From: Hyphomicrobium sp. ghe19
Lineage (GTDB): Bacteria; Pseudomonadota; Alphaproteobacteria; Rhizobiales; Hyphomicrobiaceae
Assembly (NCBI RefSeq): GCF_902712875.1
Contig: NZ_LR743509.1
Span: 2,060,001 to 2,124,000, forward strand
DNA length: 64,000 nucleotides
Direction: 5' to 3'
The notes under the pieces were generated by a model. It did not search any database, was not told the DNA's origin, and saw nothing but the letters and a program-made list of their open reading frames with translations. Shown in pieces: positions 1-8,338 of this stretch (within the stretch, counting starts at the first letter, position 1; every line of letters begins with the position of its first letter). The position numbers and the translations under genes were made by a program.

Positions 1-314
1 CCGAGAAGCAGCCACACACGCCATGCTTGGTTTGGCGCTTCCGACTCGCGTTCCGAGAGCCGGCCGGAAGCGCCGGACGTGTTGGTCGAGTCTTGCGCAA
101 CATCGAGCGCACCCGGCGGCCGGCTCCCCGCAGGGGAGTCGCCGGGTGCAATCAATAAAGGCGCGAGCTGCTCGTCGCGGGCCCATAGCTCCCAGTCGTG
201 AGAGATGAACTCGAGTTCGTCCGCGCTCAGCTCATTCAGGATTTCGCTGAGACGACCGTTTGTGATTGAGGCGTTCAAGACGTTCCGCAATTTCGCGGCG
301 TAGGTTTTCCGCAT
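1..314 (-). CDS. Large terminase of GTA/prophage type, N-terminal part (runs off the left edge)
   Basis: This is the first ~104 residues of a DNA-packaging ATPase/nuclease subunit; the gene continues beyond position 1. Seen: the segment LSADELEFISHDWELWARDE is typical of the N-terminus of alphaproteobacterial GTA and phage large terminases, and the last visible residues, WRVWLLLG, sit where these proteins run into the Walker A loop. I chose ATG at 314-312 because a strong AAGGAGG lies nine bases upstream; the start therefore lies inside the 3' end of the preceding gene, an overlap of about 80 bp that suggests translational coupling. Residues of the form SGASGRLSERESEAP are encoded by a palindromic repeat (34-74), probably an in-frame insertion in a linker. 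The Walker motif itself is outside the window, so the family call rests on the N-terminal signature and the position. Confidence 0.68.
   Translation of the reverse strand, partial: MRKTYAAKLRNVLNASITNGRLSEILNELSADELEFISHDWELWARDEQLAPLLIAPGDSPAGSRPPGALDVAQDSTNTSGASGRLSERESEAPNQAWRVWLLL
34..74. repeat. Palindromic repeat copy inside the terminase reading frame
   Basis: The arms GGCGCTTCCG (34-43) and CGGAAGCGCC (65-74) form a perfect 10-bp inverted repeat around a core ACTCGCGTTCCGAGAGCCGG that can itself fold through CTCG/CGAG. The same core recurs at 19827 and 19877. Here the element is read through in frame by the terminase gene. Confidence 0.75.
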
Positions 315-756
315 GGGCGAGCGCCTCCTTGCTCTTGGCGTCACCTCCCGTTGGCTTCCGCTTCGTCATCACGCGTTGCATCTCAACAGCTTTCTCCAAT
401 GCATTGACCATTTGCGACAGGGCGCGGGACGCTCGTTCGCGATCCTGGGACGTCAGACCTTTTTGCTTTTCGAGCTTCGTCAGCTCGCCATCGATCGTGT
501 TGTAGACGCGCTGTACGAGGGCATTAGGCTTTGCTCGCGTGGGTGTCGCCGTCTTCCGAGCCGGACCAGACCGCGCGGGTTTCGCTGCGACATCGCTCGC
601 GACAGCTTTCGTTTTCGATGCGCTCGCGCCTTTTGAGGCCGCGCGCTTCGGCTTCGCCTTTGGCTTTTCCTCCGGCGGATCGTCGTCGTTCGTTGCAGCC
701 GCCTTCGTCGTGAGGACGCGCGAAGTTGTTCGCCGCACGATCGATGCCGCCGCCAT
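232..756 (-). CDS. Lys/Ala-rich coiled-coil protein, candidate GTA small terminase
   Basis: A 174-residue protein if the second start (ATG 756, with AAGG eight bases upstream) is used; the frame opens two codons earlier at a GTG. Residues ~25-75 are a low-complexity Lys/Ala/Pro tail. The rest (~80-170) is a predicted helical, charged, coiled-coil segment (ALVQRVYNTIDGELTKLEKQ onwards). It lies directly upstream of, and overlaps, the terminase-like gene; in the Rhodobacter capsulatus GTA this position holds the small terminase g1, which lacks a classical DNA-binding domain. The small-terminase role is inference from position and helical composition; I do not recognise a specific domain. Confidence 0.6.
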   Translation of the reverse strand: MAAASIVRRTTSRVLTTKAAATNDDDPPEEKPKAKPKRAASKGASASKTKAVASDVAAKPARSGPARKTATPTRAKPNALVQRVYNTIDGELTKLEKQKGLTSQDRERASRALSQMVNALEKAVEMQRVMTKRKPTGGDAKSKEALAHAENLRREIAERLERLNHKRSSQRNPE

Positions 757-1011
757 GCACACTGCCTTTTTGGATTTTGTGATTATCGCCGCGGAGGGTG
801 GACGTAGACGCCAAAGGCCACTCTCGGTGGCCCCTCACACTTTCCGCGTTATACAGAAACCTAACCGAAGAGCGTTACGCTGTCAACGACGAAAGCGACA
901 TAACGCATTGAAATCCTTTTATAAAACAGCGACCATCAGGGCAAACCTTCCAATTATAAGTTCGCGCGCGAGAGCGAGGATAAGTTTCCACGCATTTTGA
1001 AAATCTTTGTC
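757..1011. other. Intergenic region upstream of the terminase cluster
   Basis: No convincing gene. AT content rises around 890-1010, as expected for the promoter region of the leftward GTA-like genes. I could not identify a specific -35/-10 pair with confidence. Confidence 0.4.
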
Positions 1012-1106
1012 ATGCCGACGAAGGTCGGCCACTCAAGGCCGGCATCAACAGACGCTATACGCAGGCTTGCATGGATCCCGGCCTGCGCCGGGATGACGGA
1101 GACTAA
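1012..1106. repeat. REP-like intergenic palindromic element
   Basis: The stretch contains GATCCCGGCCTGCGCCGGGA followed by TGACGG, the well-known form of dispersed palindromes in many Alphaproteobacteria, together with a second palindromic module GCCGAC...GTCGGC / GGCCGGC just before it. It lies between two leftward genes and could act as an mRNA 3'-end stabiliser or transcription boundary; that role is inference. Confidence 0.6.
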
Positions 1107-1127
1107 TCGCGAAACGCGTCCTCCTGC

Positions 1128-1568
1128 TCAATTCGACAACGCTCGCTTCTGAGCCGACCGCATTCGATTGCCGAACGGCAACGCGCCGACCTCATTCCGA
1201 AATGCATCGATCATAGTTTTCTCTGCATTTGCAAAATCCGTCGCGTCACCCCAGTAGAGTTGGGTCAAGCCAGTCAGCAACTTGATGTCCTGACCACCTC
1301 TATGCGGGCTCGATCTGCCGTATTCGTGACGATAAAATTGAGCGATACGCTTCCGAAGCCGGGTCGCTCGTCCGATGTAAATGATCTCTTGGTCAGCATT
1401 CCAACGCTTCAGTTGGTCTTCCGACAAGTTCTGCGTGAAGTTTGCAGCTGTCTCGGCAAGAGCGATGACATAAACACCGGAAGAGGTGTCATTTACGGGG
1501 CTGCCCCACGGCACGGGCCCGCGCATCTCTATGGAAGCTCTTCGAAAGAGTTCGGGAACGGATAGCAT
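1128..1568 (-). CDS. GIY-YIG nuclease-like protein
   Basis: A 146-residue protein with a single GIY-YIG fold. The strand SSGVYVIALAE supplies the GIY half and EIIYIGRATRLRKRI the YIG half with its conserved Arg. A Glu in NAEKTMIDAF and the closing Asn in LPFGNRM fit the metal-binding Glu and terminal Asn of the family. The start at ATG 1568 follows a purine-rich GGGGGGAG Shine-Dalgarno and is preferred over an upstream in-frame ATG at 1607. No extra DNA-binding domain is present, so it is a stand-alone catalytic domain, as in UvrC-like or Slx1-like single-domain proteins. The substrate is unknown. It has no operon partners. Confidence 0.72.
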   Translation of the reverse strand: MLSVPELFRRASIEMRGPVPWGSPVNDTSSGVYVIALAETAANFTQNLSEDQLKRWNADQEIIYIGRATRLRKRIAQFYRHEYGRSSPHRGGQDIKLLTGLTQLYWGDATDFANAEKTMIDAFRNEVGALPFGNRMRSAQKRALSN

Positions 1569-1710
1569 TGCACTCCCCCCACTTCTTGTTTCGCCCTGTG
1601 TGAGCACTTTCTACGATTCGCTGGTTCCGAGCGAACGCACCCTCGCGCTGGCCTAGCCACCATCATGGCCGGCGGAGGCTCAGTCGACGACGCAGCGGAA
1701 GCTTCAGGCG

Positions 1711-2274
1711 CTATTCGGCGGGTTCGGATGGAATTTGCGGGGTGCCGGAACGATGGCGGTTTTGATCTTCATCCTCTTCAGGCCTCAGATCCGGAATAAT
1801 GTATTTCCAATAATTCTCTTCTTTGACGCGACGTTCGCTCATCGCGAAGCTGCGGACGGAAACACCGGCCTGATGCACGGTGTCGGGCGAACCTGAGACC
1901 AGCGGGTGCCACCACATCAGGTCTTGTCCCTCACCGACAAGGCGGTAGGCGCATGTCTTCGGCAGCCAGGAAAGCTCGCGCGCGCGTGCAATATCGATCT
2001 CAAGACAATCCGGCATCTTCTTGAAGCGATTGGGATAGTCCTTGCAGCGGCAGGTCCGAACATCGAGCTGCGCGCACGACAGGCGCGTCAGGTAGACCTC
2101 GGCCGTGTCCTCGTCCTCGAGCTTAACCAGGCAGCATCGACCGCAGCCGTCGCACAGAGCTTCCCACTCGTCGCGGTTCATCTCTTCGAGCGTCTTCGTG
2201 CGCCAGAACGGTGGATCGTTGCCGTCCAACATCAAGTCTTGCTCTTCCATTGTCGGTTCAGTCGCGATAACCAC
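1711..2274 (-). CDS. YcgN/UPF0260 cysteine-cluster protein
   Basis: A 187-residue cytoplasmic protein of the YcgN family, whose cysteine cluster is thought to bind iron or zinc. Seen: CDGCGRCC at residues 41-48, [15 protein letters not shown] at 66-80, PDC near 89 and TCAY further on, i.e. the complete Cys pattern, followed by the family's conserved WHPLVSG segment. The C-terminal ~25 residues are an acidic, low-complexity tail typical of rhizobial versions. It is a lone gene, divergent from the penicillin-binding protein downstream. The biochemical function of the family is not established. Confidence 0.9.
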   Translation of the reverse strand: MVIATEPTMEEQDLMLDGNDPPFWRTKTLEEMNRDEWEALCDGCGRCCLVKLEDEDTAEVYLTRLSCAQLDVRTCRCKDYPNRFKKMPDCLEIDIARARELSWLPKTCAYRLVGEGQDLMWWHPLVSGSPDTVHQAGVSVRSFAMSERRVKEENYWKYIIPDLRPEEDEDQNRHRSGTPQIPSEPAE

Positions 2275-2434
2275 AATTTCGTCGACTTACGCCGTGTAAC
2301 GTCGGCAATTCGGTTTAAGCGGCGCGTCCTACTGGAAGCGTCGCGATTGTTGTTGCAAGAAAGACTCTCGCTGTTGAGGGCTTAAGCCCACGTCTCACGC
2401 GTGACAAGAGCGACGTCGTTAGGGTGGCCGTTTC

Positions 2435-4789
2435 TTGAACGACTGGTTTCACAGACAGGGCGGCCGCGACCGCTTCATCGACTGGCTCAGGCTCGATTCG
2501 CAGATCAATTCCGCGCTCGGGGAAGCATGGTCGCGCGTCAAAGACTACTGGAATGCCGGATCGAGCTACTTTGCCAGATTCCAGCTCGTCGGCTGGCGCC
2601 GCCTCCTCAATGAATTCGCCTCCGAAAGCCTGACGATGCTGTTCGGCGGCTTCGTCGTTCTTTACGGGCTCGCACTTCCGGCGTTCGAGGAATTCGATGA
2701 GAGCAAATTTCTGACCGGGCGCTACGCGGTCAAATTCCTCGACGTCAACGGTAACGAGATCGGCCGCCGCGGCATTCTCCACAACGACGCGGTGCCGCTG
2801 GAAGATATCCCTGACGTCCTGATTAAGGCGACGCTGTCGACGGAAGACCGGCGCTTCTTCGAGCACTACGGCATCGACGTTCTCGGCACGATGCGCGCGC
2901 TCGTCACCAACGTACAGGCGAACGAGGTCGTGCAGGGCGGCTCGACGCTGACGCAACAGCTCGCGAAAAACCTGTTCCTATCGTCTGAGCGCTCGCTGCA
3001 GCGAAAGATCAAGGAGCTGTTTCTCTCGTTCCTTCTCGAGAGCCGCTACTCGAAGCGGGAAATCCTGAAGCTCTATTTCGATCGCGCCTATATGGGCGGC
3101 GGCACCTTCGGCGTCGAAGCGGCGTCGCAATACTACTTCGGCAAGTCCGTTCGCGACATCAACATGTCGGAAGCGGCCGTGCTGGCCGGTCTCTTCAAGG
3201 CGCCTTCGAAATACTCGCCGCTCGTCGATCTGGCGGCGTCGCGCGCGCGGACCAACCAGGTTCTCGATAACCTCGTCGAGGCCAAGTATTACACGGCGGG
3301 CCAAGTGCATTCGGCGCGCATGAACCCGGCGAAGATCGTCGAGGCGCGCACCTCGACGAGCCCCGACTGGTATCTCGATTGGGCCTTCGAAGAAGTTCAG
3401 CGCCTCGCCGACGGTAAAAATCAGTTCGTGCTGACGGCGCGGACGACGGTCGACCTGACGCTGCAGCGGCAGGCCGAAGAGGCTCTCGCTGCGGCTCTGC
3501 GCAAGGAAGGCCGCGATCTCCACTTTAGCTCAGGCGCGATCGTCCTGATGGAGACGGATGGAAAAGTCCGGGCGATCGTCGGCGGCCCCGACTACGGCGA
3601 AAGTCAATTCAACCGCGCAACCCACGCCAAGCGCCAGCCGGGCTCGTCGTTCAAGATCTACGTTTATGCGACTGCGATGGAGAACGGCTTCACGCCGGAG
3701 ACCATCGTCAGAGACGCGTCGCGTTCGTGCGGAAACTGGTCGCCGTCGAACTACGGCGGCGGCGGCGGCTCGGGCTCGCGGATCCCGCTCTGGATGGCGC
3801 TGGCCAAATCGTTGAACACGGTTGCGGCAGAGCTGTCGTTCGTCGTCGGACGGGAAAAGGTCGTCGAGATGACCAAGCGTGTCGGCATCGAGGGCGTCAA
3901 GAAAACCTGCTCGATGGCGCTAGGCGACGGCGGCATCACCGTTCTCGAGCACACCGGCGGCGTCGCGACATTCGCGAACGGCGGCAAGCTCGCCAAGCCC
4001 TACGGCATTCTCGACATCACGACATCGAAGGGCGATCTTCTTTATTCGCGCGAACGCGACGAACCGCCCCCGCGCCAAGTCGTGTCGCGGCACGTCGCCG
4101 AAGAGATGAACGTCATGCTCAATCGCGTGGTGACGGAAGGGACGGGCGGCATGGCCAATCTCGATTTCACCAACGTCGCGGGAAAGACCGGCACTTCCAC
4201 CGGTCCCAAGGACGCATGGTTCATGGGCTTCACCGGCAAATACGTCGCGGGCGTCTGGATCGGCAACGACGACAACCGGCCGATGCGCTCCGGCGTCACG
4301 GGCGGCCATCAGGCGGCGCCGATCTGGCGCGACCTGATGACGGTCGCGCACACCGACATGAATATTCCGACCATTCCGGGCCTCGCCCCGCATCCGCGTC
4401 AGGTTGCCGAGCAACAGCGCCTTGCGGAAGTCAGAGCAGCGCAAGTCGCGGCGGGCATTGAACCGGCGCAGCTTGCAGCGGACGCGAAGACGCAGGCCGT
4501 CCTGCCGTCAAAGACGCGCGATGCTCTCAAGGTTCTCGTCTCGGCGCTTCGCAAGGCGAACGGCCAAGCGGAGGCCGCGCCAGCGGCCGCGTCCGGACCA
4601 TCGCATGCCCCAGCGTCACCAATCGATCCGAAGCAGGAGGCGCCACAGCCTGCGACCCGGCCGGAGGCTCCGAAGACCGACCGGCGCGCGACATTGCTTG
4701 ACACATCTCACGACGATCTTTCAGTACCGGCGGCAACGCCGTCCGCGTCGCCGCCAACGAAGTCACCGGCTCCAGCAGCTACCCATTGA
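2435..4789 (+). CDS. Class A penicillin-binding protein (PBP1A-like)
   Basis: A bifunctional murein synthase that polymerises lipid II glycan strands and cross-links them, anchored in the inner membrane. Seen: a membrane segment at residues ~66-85; a GT51 glycosyltransferase with catalytic Glu137 in STEDRRFFEHYG and the GGSTLTQQLAKN motif at 169-179; and a transpeptidase domain with S404-SF-K407 (SxxK), a SLN motif in AKSLNTVAAEL, and K584-TGT. The C-terminal ~90 residues are a Pro/Ala-rich tail. The only usable start is TTG at 2435, because an in-frame TAG lies at 2420-2422; AGGGTGG precedes it at a proper distance. The next gene begins at or just after its stop, suggesting one transcript with two small membrane proteins. 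Confidence 0.92.
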   Translation: MNDWFHRQGGRDRFIDWLRLDSQINSALGEAWSRVKDYWNAGSSYFARFQLVGWRRLLNEFASESLTMLFGGFVVLYGLALPAFEEFDESKFLTGRYAVKFLDVNGNEIGRRGILHNDAVPLEDIPDVLIKATLSTEDRRFFEHYGIDVLGTMRALVTNVQANEVVQGGSTLTQQLAKNLFLSSERSLQRKIKELFLSFLLESRYSKREILKLYFDRAYMGGGTFGVEAASQYYFGKSVRDINMSEAAVLAGLFKAPSKYSPLVDLAASRARTNQVLDNLVEAKYYTAGQVHSARMNPAKIVEARTSTSPDWYLDWAFEEVQRLADGKNQFVLTARTTVDLTLQRQAEEALAAALRKEGRDLHFSSGAIVLMETDGKVRAIVGGPDYGESQFNRATHAKRQPGSSFKIYVYATAMENGFTPETIVRDASRSCGNWSPSNYGGGGGSGSRIPLWMALAKSLNTVAAELSFVVGREKVVEMTKRVGIEGVKKTCSMALGDGGITVLEHTGGVATFANGGKLAKPYGILDITTSKGDLLYSRERDEPPPRQVVSRHVAEEMNVMLNRVVTEGTGGMANLDFTNVAGKTGTSTGPKDAWFMGFTGKYVAGVWIGNDDNRPMRSGVTGGHQAAPIWRDLMTVAHTDMNIPTIPGLAPHPRQVAEQQRLAEVRAAQVAAGIEPAQLAADAKTQAVLPSKTRDALKVLVSALRKANGQAEAAPAAASGPSHAPASPIDPKQEAPQPATRPEAPKTDRRATLLDTSHDDLSVPAATPSASPPTKSPAPAATH

Positions 4790-5469
4790 AACAGGAAGCC
4801 ACGGTCTTGGCATCGGTCGAACTCGAGCCAGCAGCGATATCGCCGCAATCGCGCTACAGCGTGATGCGCACGATCTTCGCTATCCTGCTGCGCGCGATCG
4901 GGCTCATTCTGACGATCGTCCTCGCCTTCACCGTCGGCGTCTGGTCGAGCCGGTACATGGTTGCGCGCGGCTCGCCGCTGTCGACGGACATGTACGGGCC
5001 CTGGCAACAGTGGCGCGACATCGGCCGCGAAAGCGCGGACCCCTACACCAGGGCCCACGTCGTCACGACGGGGAAGCTCAGGATTTCAGCCGACAGCGCC
5101 GGCACCTTCGAAGCGCGAACCGACTCGCAAGGCGCGCGGCTTCATTCCTCGTGCAACTACGTCGTCGAAGGCGCGAACATGCGCGGCTTATGGTGGAGCC
5201 TCGCCGTGTTCGATGCGCGCGGCAATCTCATCAGCAATGACGCCGACCGCTACGAGTTCACGGCCGACACGATCGCCCCCAATCCGAACGGCTCGTTCGT
5301 CGTCACGCTCGGCCGCGACGCGCGACCGGGCAACTGGTTGCCGACAAGCGGCGCGGGGCGTCTCGTGCTCGTCTTGACCGTGCTCGATCCGGCGACGGGT
5401 CTTTCGGCCGACGAACGCGCGGAGCGGAACAAGCATTTGCCCGTCATCACGCGGGAGGGATGCTCGTGA
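4786..5469 (+). CDS. DUF1214-type membrane-anchored protein
   Basis: One N-terminal transmembrane helix (MRTIFAILLRAIGLILTIVL region) is followed by a periplasmic domain resembling the DUF1214 C-terminal module (GLWWSLAVFDARGNLI, then NPNGSFVV and GNWLPT). Function unknown. The start is uncertain: TTG 4786 overlaps the stop of the PBP gene, TTG 4807 has AGGAAG eight bases upstream, and ATG 4864 begins right at the membrane helix. The next gene overlaps its end by 10 bp, so PBP1A, this protein and its partner are probably co-transcribed. A link to envelope synthesis is inference from that linkage. Confidence 0.7.
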   Translation: MKQEATVLASVELEPAAISPQSRYSVMRTIFAILLRAIGLILTIVLAFTVGVWSSRYMVARGSPLSTDMYGPWQQWRDIGRESADPYTRAHVVTTGKLRISADSAGTFEARTDSQGARLHSSCNYVVEGANMRGLWWSLAVFDARGNLISNDADRYEFTADTIAPNPNGSFVVTLGRDARPGNWLPTSGAGRLVLVLTVLDPATGLSADERAERNKHLPVITREGCS

Positions 5470-6044
5470 GATTGCTTCAGCGCTTCGACTTCCGGCTTCT
5501 CGCGATCTTCCTGCTGGTCGCGGGGATCGTGCATCTCATCGCGACATTCATGGCGGTCAACGACGCGCGCGGATCGGCTTATACTCGACTTGCGCGCTCT
5601 TTGCCGAAAAATCAGATGACGATTGCCGCCCCCGTCACGCCGCAGCACCAGCCGCTGCCTTTCCTTGCGCCCGACGAGCACTATGCGTTCTGTCTGTTCG
5701 ATACCGCCGATACGACGATACGCGTTCGTGCGCTGCTTCCCGATCTCGGCTGGACGATCGGCATCTACGCGCCCGACGGACACAATCTTTATTTTGCTGC
5801 CGCCTCCGCTGATCGGGAGACGACGGTCGATCTATCCATAGTACCCGCGGACGATCGCTTTCTCGGGCTGCCGCAATCGAGTTCCACGAAAACCGGCGTC
5901 ACGCCGCAAGCGGTCGATACGCAGCAGTCGATCGCAGCGGAAAAAGGATTGGTCGTCGTTCGCGCTCCCGACAAAGGCGATCCTTACCGCGCGGACGAAC
6001 AGGCGATCCTCGCCAAGGCGTCGTGCGCTCCGGGCGGAGCTTAG
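5460..6044 (+). CDS. Small membrane protein, DUF1254-like partner of the DUF1214 protein
   Basis: A 194-residue protein with one N-terminal transmembrane helix (LLAIFLLVAGIVHLIATFMAV) and a periplasmic domain that includes HYAFCLFDTADTTIRVRAL and an LGWTIGIYAPDGHNLYF strand pair. Short DUF1254-type proteins with this architecture commonly sit next to a DUF1214 protein in rhizobia, which is the main support for the assignment. It overlaps the previous gene by 10 bp, indicating translational coupling. The biochemical role is unknown. Confidence 0.6.
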   Translation: MLVRLLQRFDFRLLAIFLLVAGIVHLIATFMAVNDARGSAYTRLARSLPKNQMTIAAPVTPQHQPLPFLAPDEHYAFCLFDTADTTIRVRALLPDLGWTIGIYAPDGHNLYFAAASADRETTVDLSIVPADDRFLGLPQSSSTKTGVTPQAVDTQQSIAAEKGLVVVRAPDKGDPYRADEQAILAKASCAPGGA

Positions 6045-6247
6045 GAGTTTTTTTCGGAGTCGAGGTTGAGCGTATCGCGCAAGCTTCGCCGCGGCCTCTT
6101 CGGCTTATTTGACTGTTCGTCGCCGAGCCGCTCGTAGCGCACACCCGGGAAAAACACGATCTCGGCCGACTGGCCTGCTCCGTATGCCGCGAGCACCGAA
6201 GACGCTGTCGGTTTAGGCGTGGTTTTGAACGCGATAATCGTTGCCAT
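6041..6247 (-). CDS. Small hypothetical protein (68 aa)
   Basis: Begins MATIIAFKTTPKP at ATG 6247, preceded by a GGGGGGAC Shine-Dalgarno; longer in-frame extensions lack one. The N-terminal half is moderately hydrophobic, and the C-terminal half is basic (KPKRPRRSLRDTL). It converges on the previous gene, overlapping its stop by 4 bp. No domain recognised; a short regulatory or structural role cannot be judged from the sequence. Confidence 0.5.
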   Translation of the reverse strand: MATIIAFKTTPKPTASSVLAAYGAGQSAEIVFFPGVRYERLGDEQSNKPKRPRRSLRDTLNLDSEKNS

Positions 6248-6455
6248 TTGTGTCCCCCCGCGCGGGCTTCTGCCCATGCCGTGCGGCACTTCCCGCCTTG
6301 AAGGCTCCCGCCACGGGACACGGACGAAATACTGTCCGTACACTGACTAGTGGCGTGAATGCGTTGCGGCCGCCAGAATCATCGCAATCAATGAAGTAGA
6401 GTCCGGGAGTTCTTAACGGACGGTAAAATGAAATCCAGAACGTCCGGTAGCGTTG

Positions 6456-6800
6456 CTAGCTCATCAATTCGTCGCCGAGAAAGTGCCGCCCTTCGCGGTC
6501 CTCGATCTCGACGATCCAGACGTCGCTGTCGAACTCGGCTTCGCGTTTCAGGAGCTTCTCGGCGTCCGCATCAGGCACGAAATCCTGCTTGAAGCGCGCG
6601 ACCCAGCGCCGGTCGACGTCGGCGTCGTCGAGGCCGGCCGGTGCGGGGGAGAAAACGGCTGCGGTTTGATCGGGACGTACGATCTTGATGAAGACCGCTC
6701 CCGCGTCGTCGTCGCCATGACGCGCGACGACGCCATGCGCGCCATTGACCTGGCAACGACGCAGATAGGCTTTGACCCAGATTTCGGTTTTGAGGCGCAT
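6456..6800 (-). CDS. DUF1491 family protein
   Basis: A 114-residue protein starting MRLKTEIWVKAYLRRCQVNG, the characteristic opening of DUF1491, with the family's GDDDAGAVFIKI turn and the closing WIVEIEDREGRHFL motif. The family is small, cytoplasmic and restricted largely to Alphaproteobacteria; its function is not known. The gene follows the peptidoglycan-binding protein on the same strand by ~30 bp, so they probably form an operon, an arrangement seen repeatedly in Hyphomicrobiales. Confidence 0.85.
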   Translation of the reverse strand: MRLKTEIWVKAYLRRCQVNGAHGVVARHGDDDAGAVFIKIVRPDQTAAVFSPAPAGLDDADVDRRWVARFKQDFVPDADAEKLLKREAEFDSDVWIVEIEDREGRHFLGDELMS

Positions 6801-6833
6801 CCCGGTACGTTATCAGCAAGCATCGGGAAACCC

Positions 6834-7559
6834 CTAGTGCTTCGCTGCCTTGGCTATCGCCTCGCGCCGCGCCTTCGGCTCGCCCTGCAGACGGATCAAC
6901 CGGCTCATCAATGGACCGGATATGCGGCCGGTGACCTTCAGCTTCTGGTCAGTCTCGAATTCGCGGACGGCACGGGCGAACTCGGGCGTCATCGCGGAAC
7001 CCGGAACGCCCGTCTGATAGCCAAGCGTCGCGAGTTGCTGCTTGACGGAGCGTACGAGACTTTCGCCATCGGCCGTCATTGTCTTGCCGGGCCTCGCGGC
7101 GCTCGGCGACATGGACGAAGAACCGAGGATCAATTGGCTCAGAAGCTGTTCGCTCGGTTCGCCCGTCAACACGAGGCCGTTGTCGTACTCGTAAGCGAAG
7201 ATCGCCGCGCGCGTGACCATTCCCAAAACGCCGTCTGGCTGACCGGGCTCATAACGGATGTTGCCAAGTTCGCGTTGTATGCCCTTCGTCAGCTCCGCGC
7301 GGTTGGCATCGTCGCTTTGGCCCAAGGGCGCAGGCGGCAAAACGCCGTCGGCTGCGGGCTGGTCGGCTGCGGGACCCGGCGACGTCGGTCCAAGCGCAAT
7401 GCCCGGACCATCGACCCACGAGGTGCGATCCGTCACGATGCCGCCCGTTTCGATGGCGCTCGTCTTGGCGGTGTTCTGGAAGACGAACATGTTCAGAGCC
7501 ACGCTCGTCGTCGCCAGCAGCGATATGACAGCTGCGAGCTTAATATCCCTCTCGGTCAT
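6834..7559 (-). CDS. Membrane-anchored peptidoglycan-binding domain protein
   Basis: A 241-residue protein taken from ATG 7559 (MTERDIKLAAVISLL); the frame stays open to 7655 but the extension looks non-coding. A transmembrane or signal-anchor segment (residues ~8-25) is followed by a Pro/Gly-rich linker and two PG_binding_1-like repeats, one around IQRELGNIRYEPGQPDGVLG and a second around VKQQLATLGYQTGVPG. It probably tethers or senses the murein sacculus from the periplasm. It is followed by the DUF1491 gene. No catalytic domain is present. Confidence 0.72.
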   Translation of the reverse strand: MTERDIKLAAVISLLATTSVALNMFVFQNTAKTSAIETGGIVTDRTSWVDGPGIALGPTSPGPAADQPAADGVLPPAPLGQSDDANRAELTKGIQRELGNIRYEPGQPDGVLGMVTRAAIFAYEYDNGLVLTGEPSEQLLSQLILGSSSMSPSAARPGKTMTADGESLVRSVKQQLATLGYQTGVPGSAMTPEFARAVREFETDQKLKVTGRISGPLMSRLIRLQGEPKARREAIAKAAKH

Positions 7560-7818
7560 GCTGACGCCCGTTGCTCGTTCCCCAAGCGCGAAGTATGGCG
7601 AGTCAGCCGTTAAGACCTGCTTAACCGTCGGGAGATTCGGGCCCGCAAAGCACATCCAATTTATCTAAAACTTGAAGCAAAAACGGTTCGAATTGCATTG
7701 CACAAACTAGCGTGACCTTGAGCCGGGGCTGGTACCCATGGAGCGAGGGTAAGAGCCTTCACCGCCAGTCCGTTCAACGGCCGAACCACGTTCGGCCGCA
7801 GATGGGAAAGTTTGAGCT

Positions 7819-8202
7819 ATGGGTTTGTTGCGTATTGCTACGTTTGCCGCGGTCGCCGTCGCACTGCTTCCGTCCGACCGGGAACAGCAGCAGCGTCTTT
7901 ACGATCGCGCCGGGTCGACGGCGGAATGGGTCGTTACATTCTGCGACCGCAACGCTGCGACGTGCGCGAAAGGCTCGGAATATTGGTCATTGTTCGTTGC
8001 CAAGGCCGAGTTCGGCGCCAAGCTCGCCTACGACATGATCCGCGAGCGGGAGGCTTCGAGCCTCGCCAACACGAACTTACACCTCGATGAGGGCAAAGGC
8101 CGGGTTGCACCCGCTCTTCTGGAGCGAGAGAGCGGCACTCTGACGCCAGTCGACAAAATGCCGGACTGGCGCGGCAAGAACACCAGCAAGAGCGGCGTTT
8201 GA
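7819..8202 (+). CDS. DUF5330 family protein
   Basis: A 127-residue protein with an N-terminal hydrophobic leader (LLRIATFAAVAVALLPSD) and the family core AEWVVTFCDRNAATCAKGSE followed by FVAKAEFGAKLAYDMI, which is diagnostic for DUF5330, a rhizobial family of unknown function. Two cysteines (FCDRNAATC) could form a disulfide if the protein is exported. The C-terminal third is polar and poorly conserved. It lies upstream of sufE in the same orientation with a ~135-bp spacer. Confidence 0.75.
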   Translation: MGLLRIATFAAVAVALLPSDREQQQRLYDRAGSTAEWVVTFCDRNAATCAKGSEYWSLFVAKAEFGAKLAYDMIREREASSLANTNLHLDEGKGRVAPALLERESGTLTPVDKMPDWRGKNTSKSGV

Positions 8203-8273
8203 GAAATACTTAGGCGATTGAGCTCAAGCTATTGGGTCGCGCCCCAAGCGCGTACCGCCTTGCCCTCGACCGG

Positions 8274-8299
8274 CCTACATACCTATGTGTATTGTAGGT
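8274..8299. promoter_or_regulatory. Inverted repeat upstream of sufE
   Basis: CCTACATAC and GTATTGTAGG form an imperfect 9-bp inverted repeat separated by a short loop, ~40 bp before the sufE start. It could be an operator, for example for an Fe-S or iron regulator, but the sequence alone does not identify the protein. Confidence 0.3.
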
Positions 8300-8338
8300 G
8301 AATGCCCGATTAAGCGGGTTGCAGGCTGGACTTTCCCG

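Noticed and set aside
4404..5240. Long plus-strand frame across the PBP/DUF1214 junction rich in Arg
   Set aside because: Arg-rich out-of-frame translation typical of high-GC shadow frames; no start signal.
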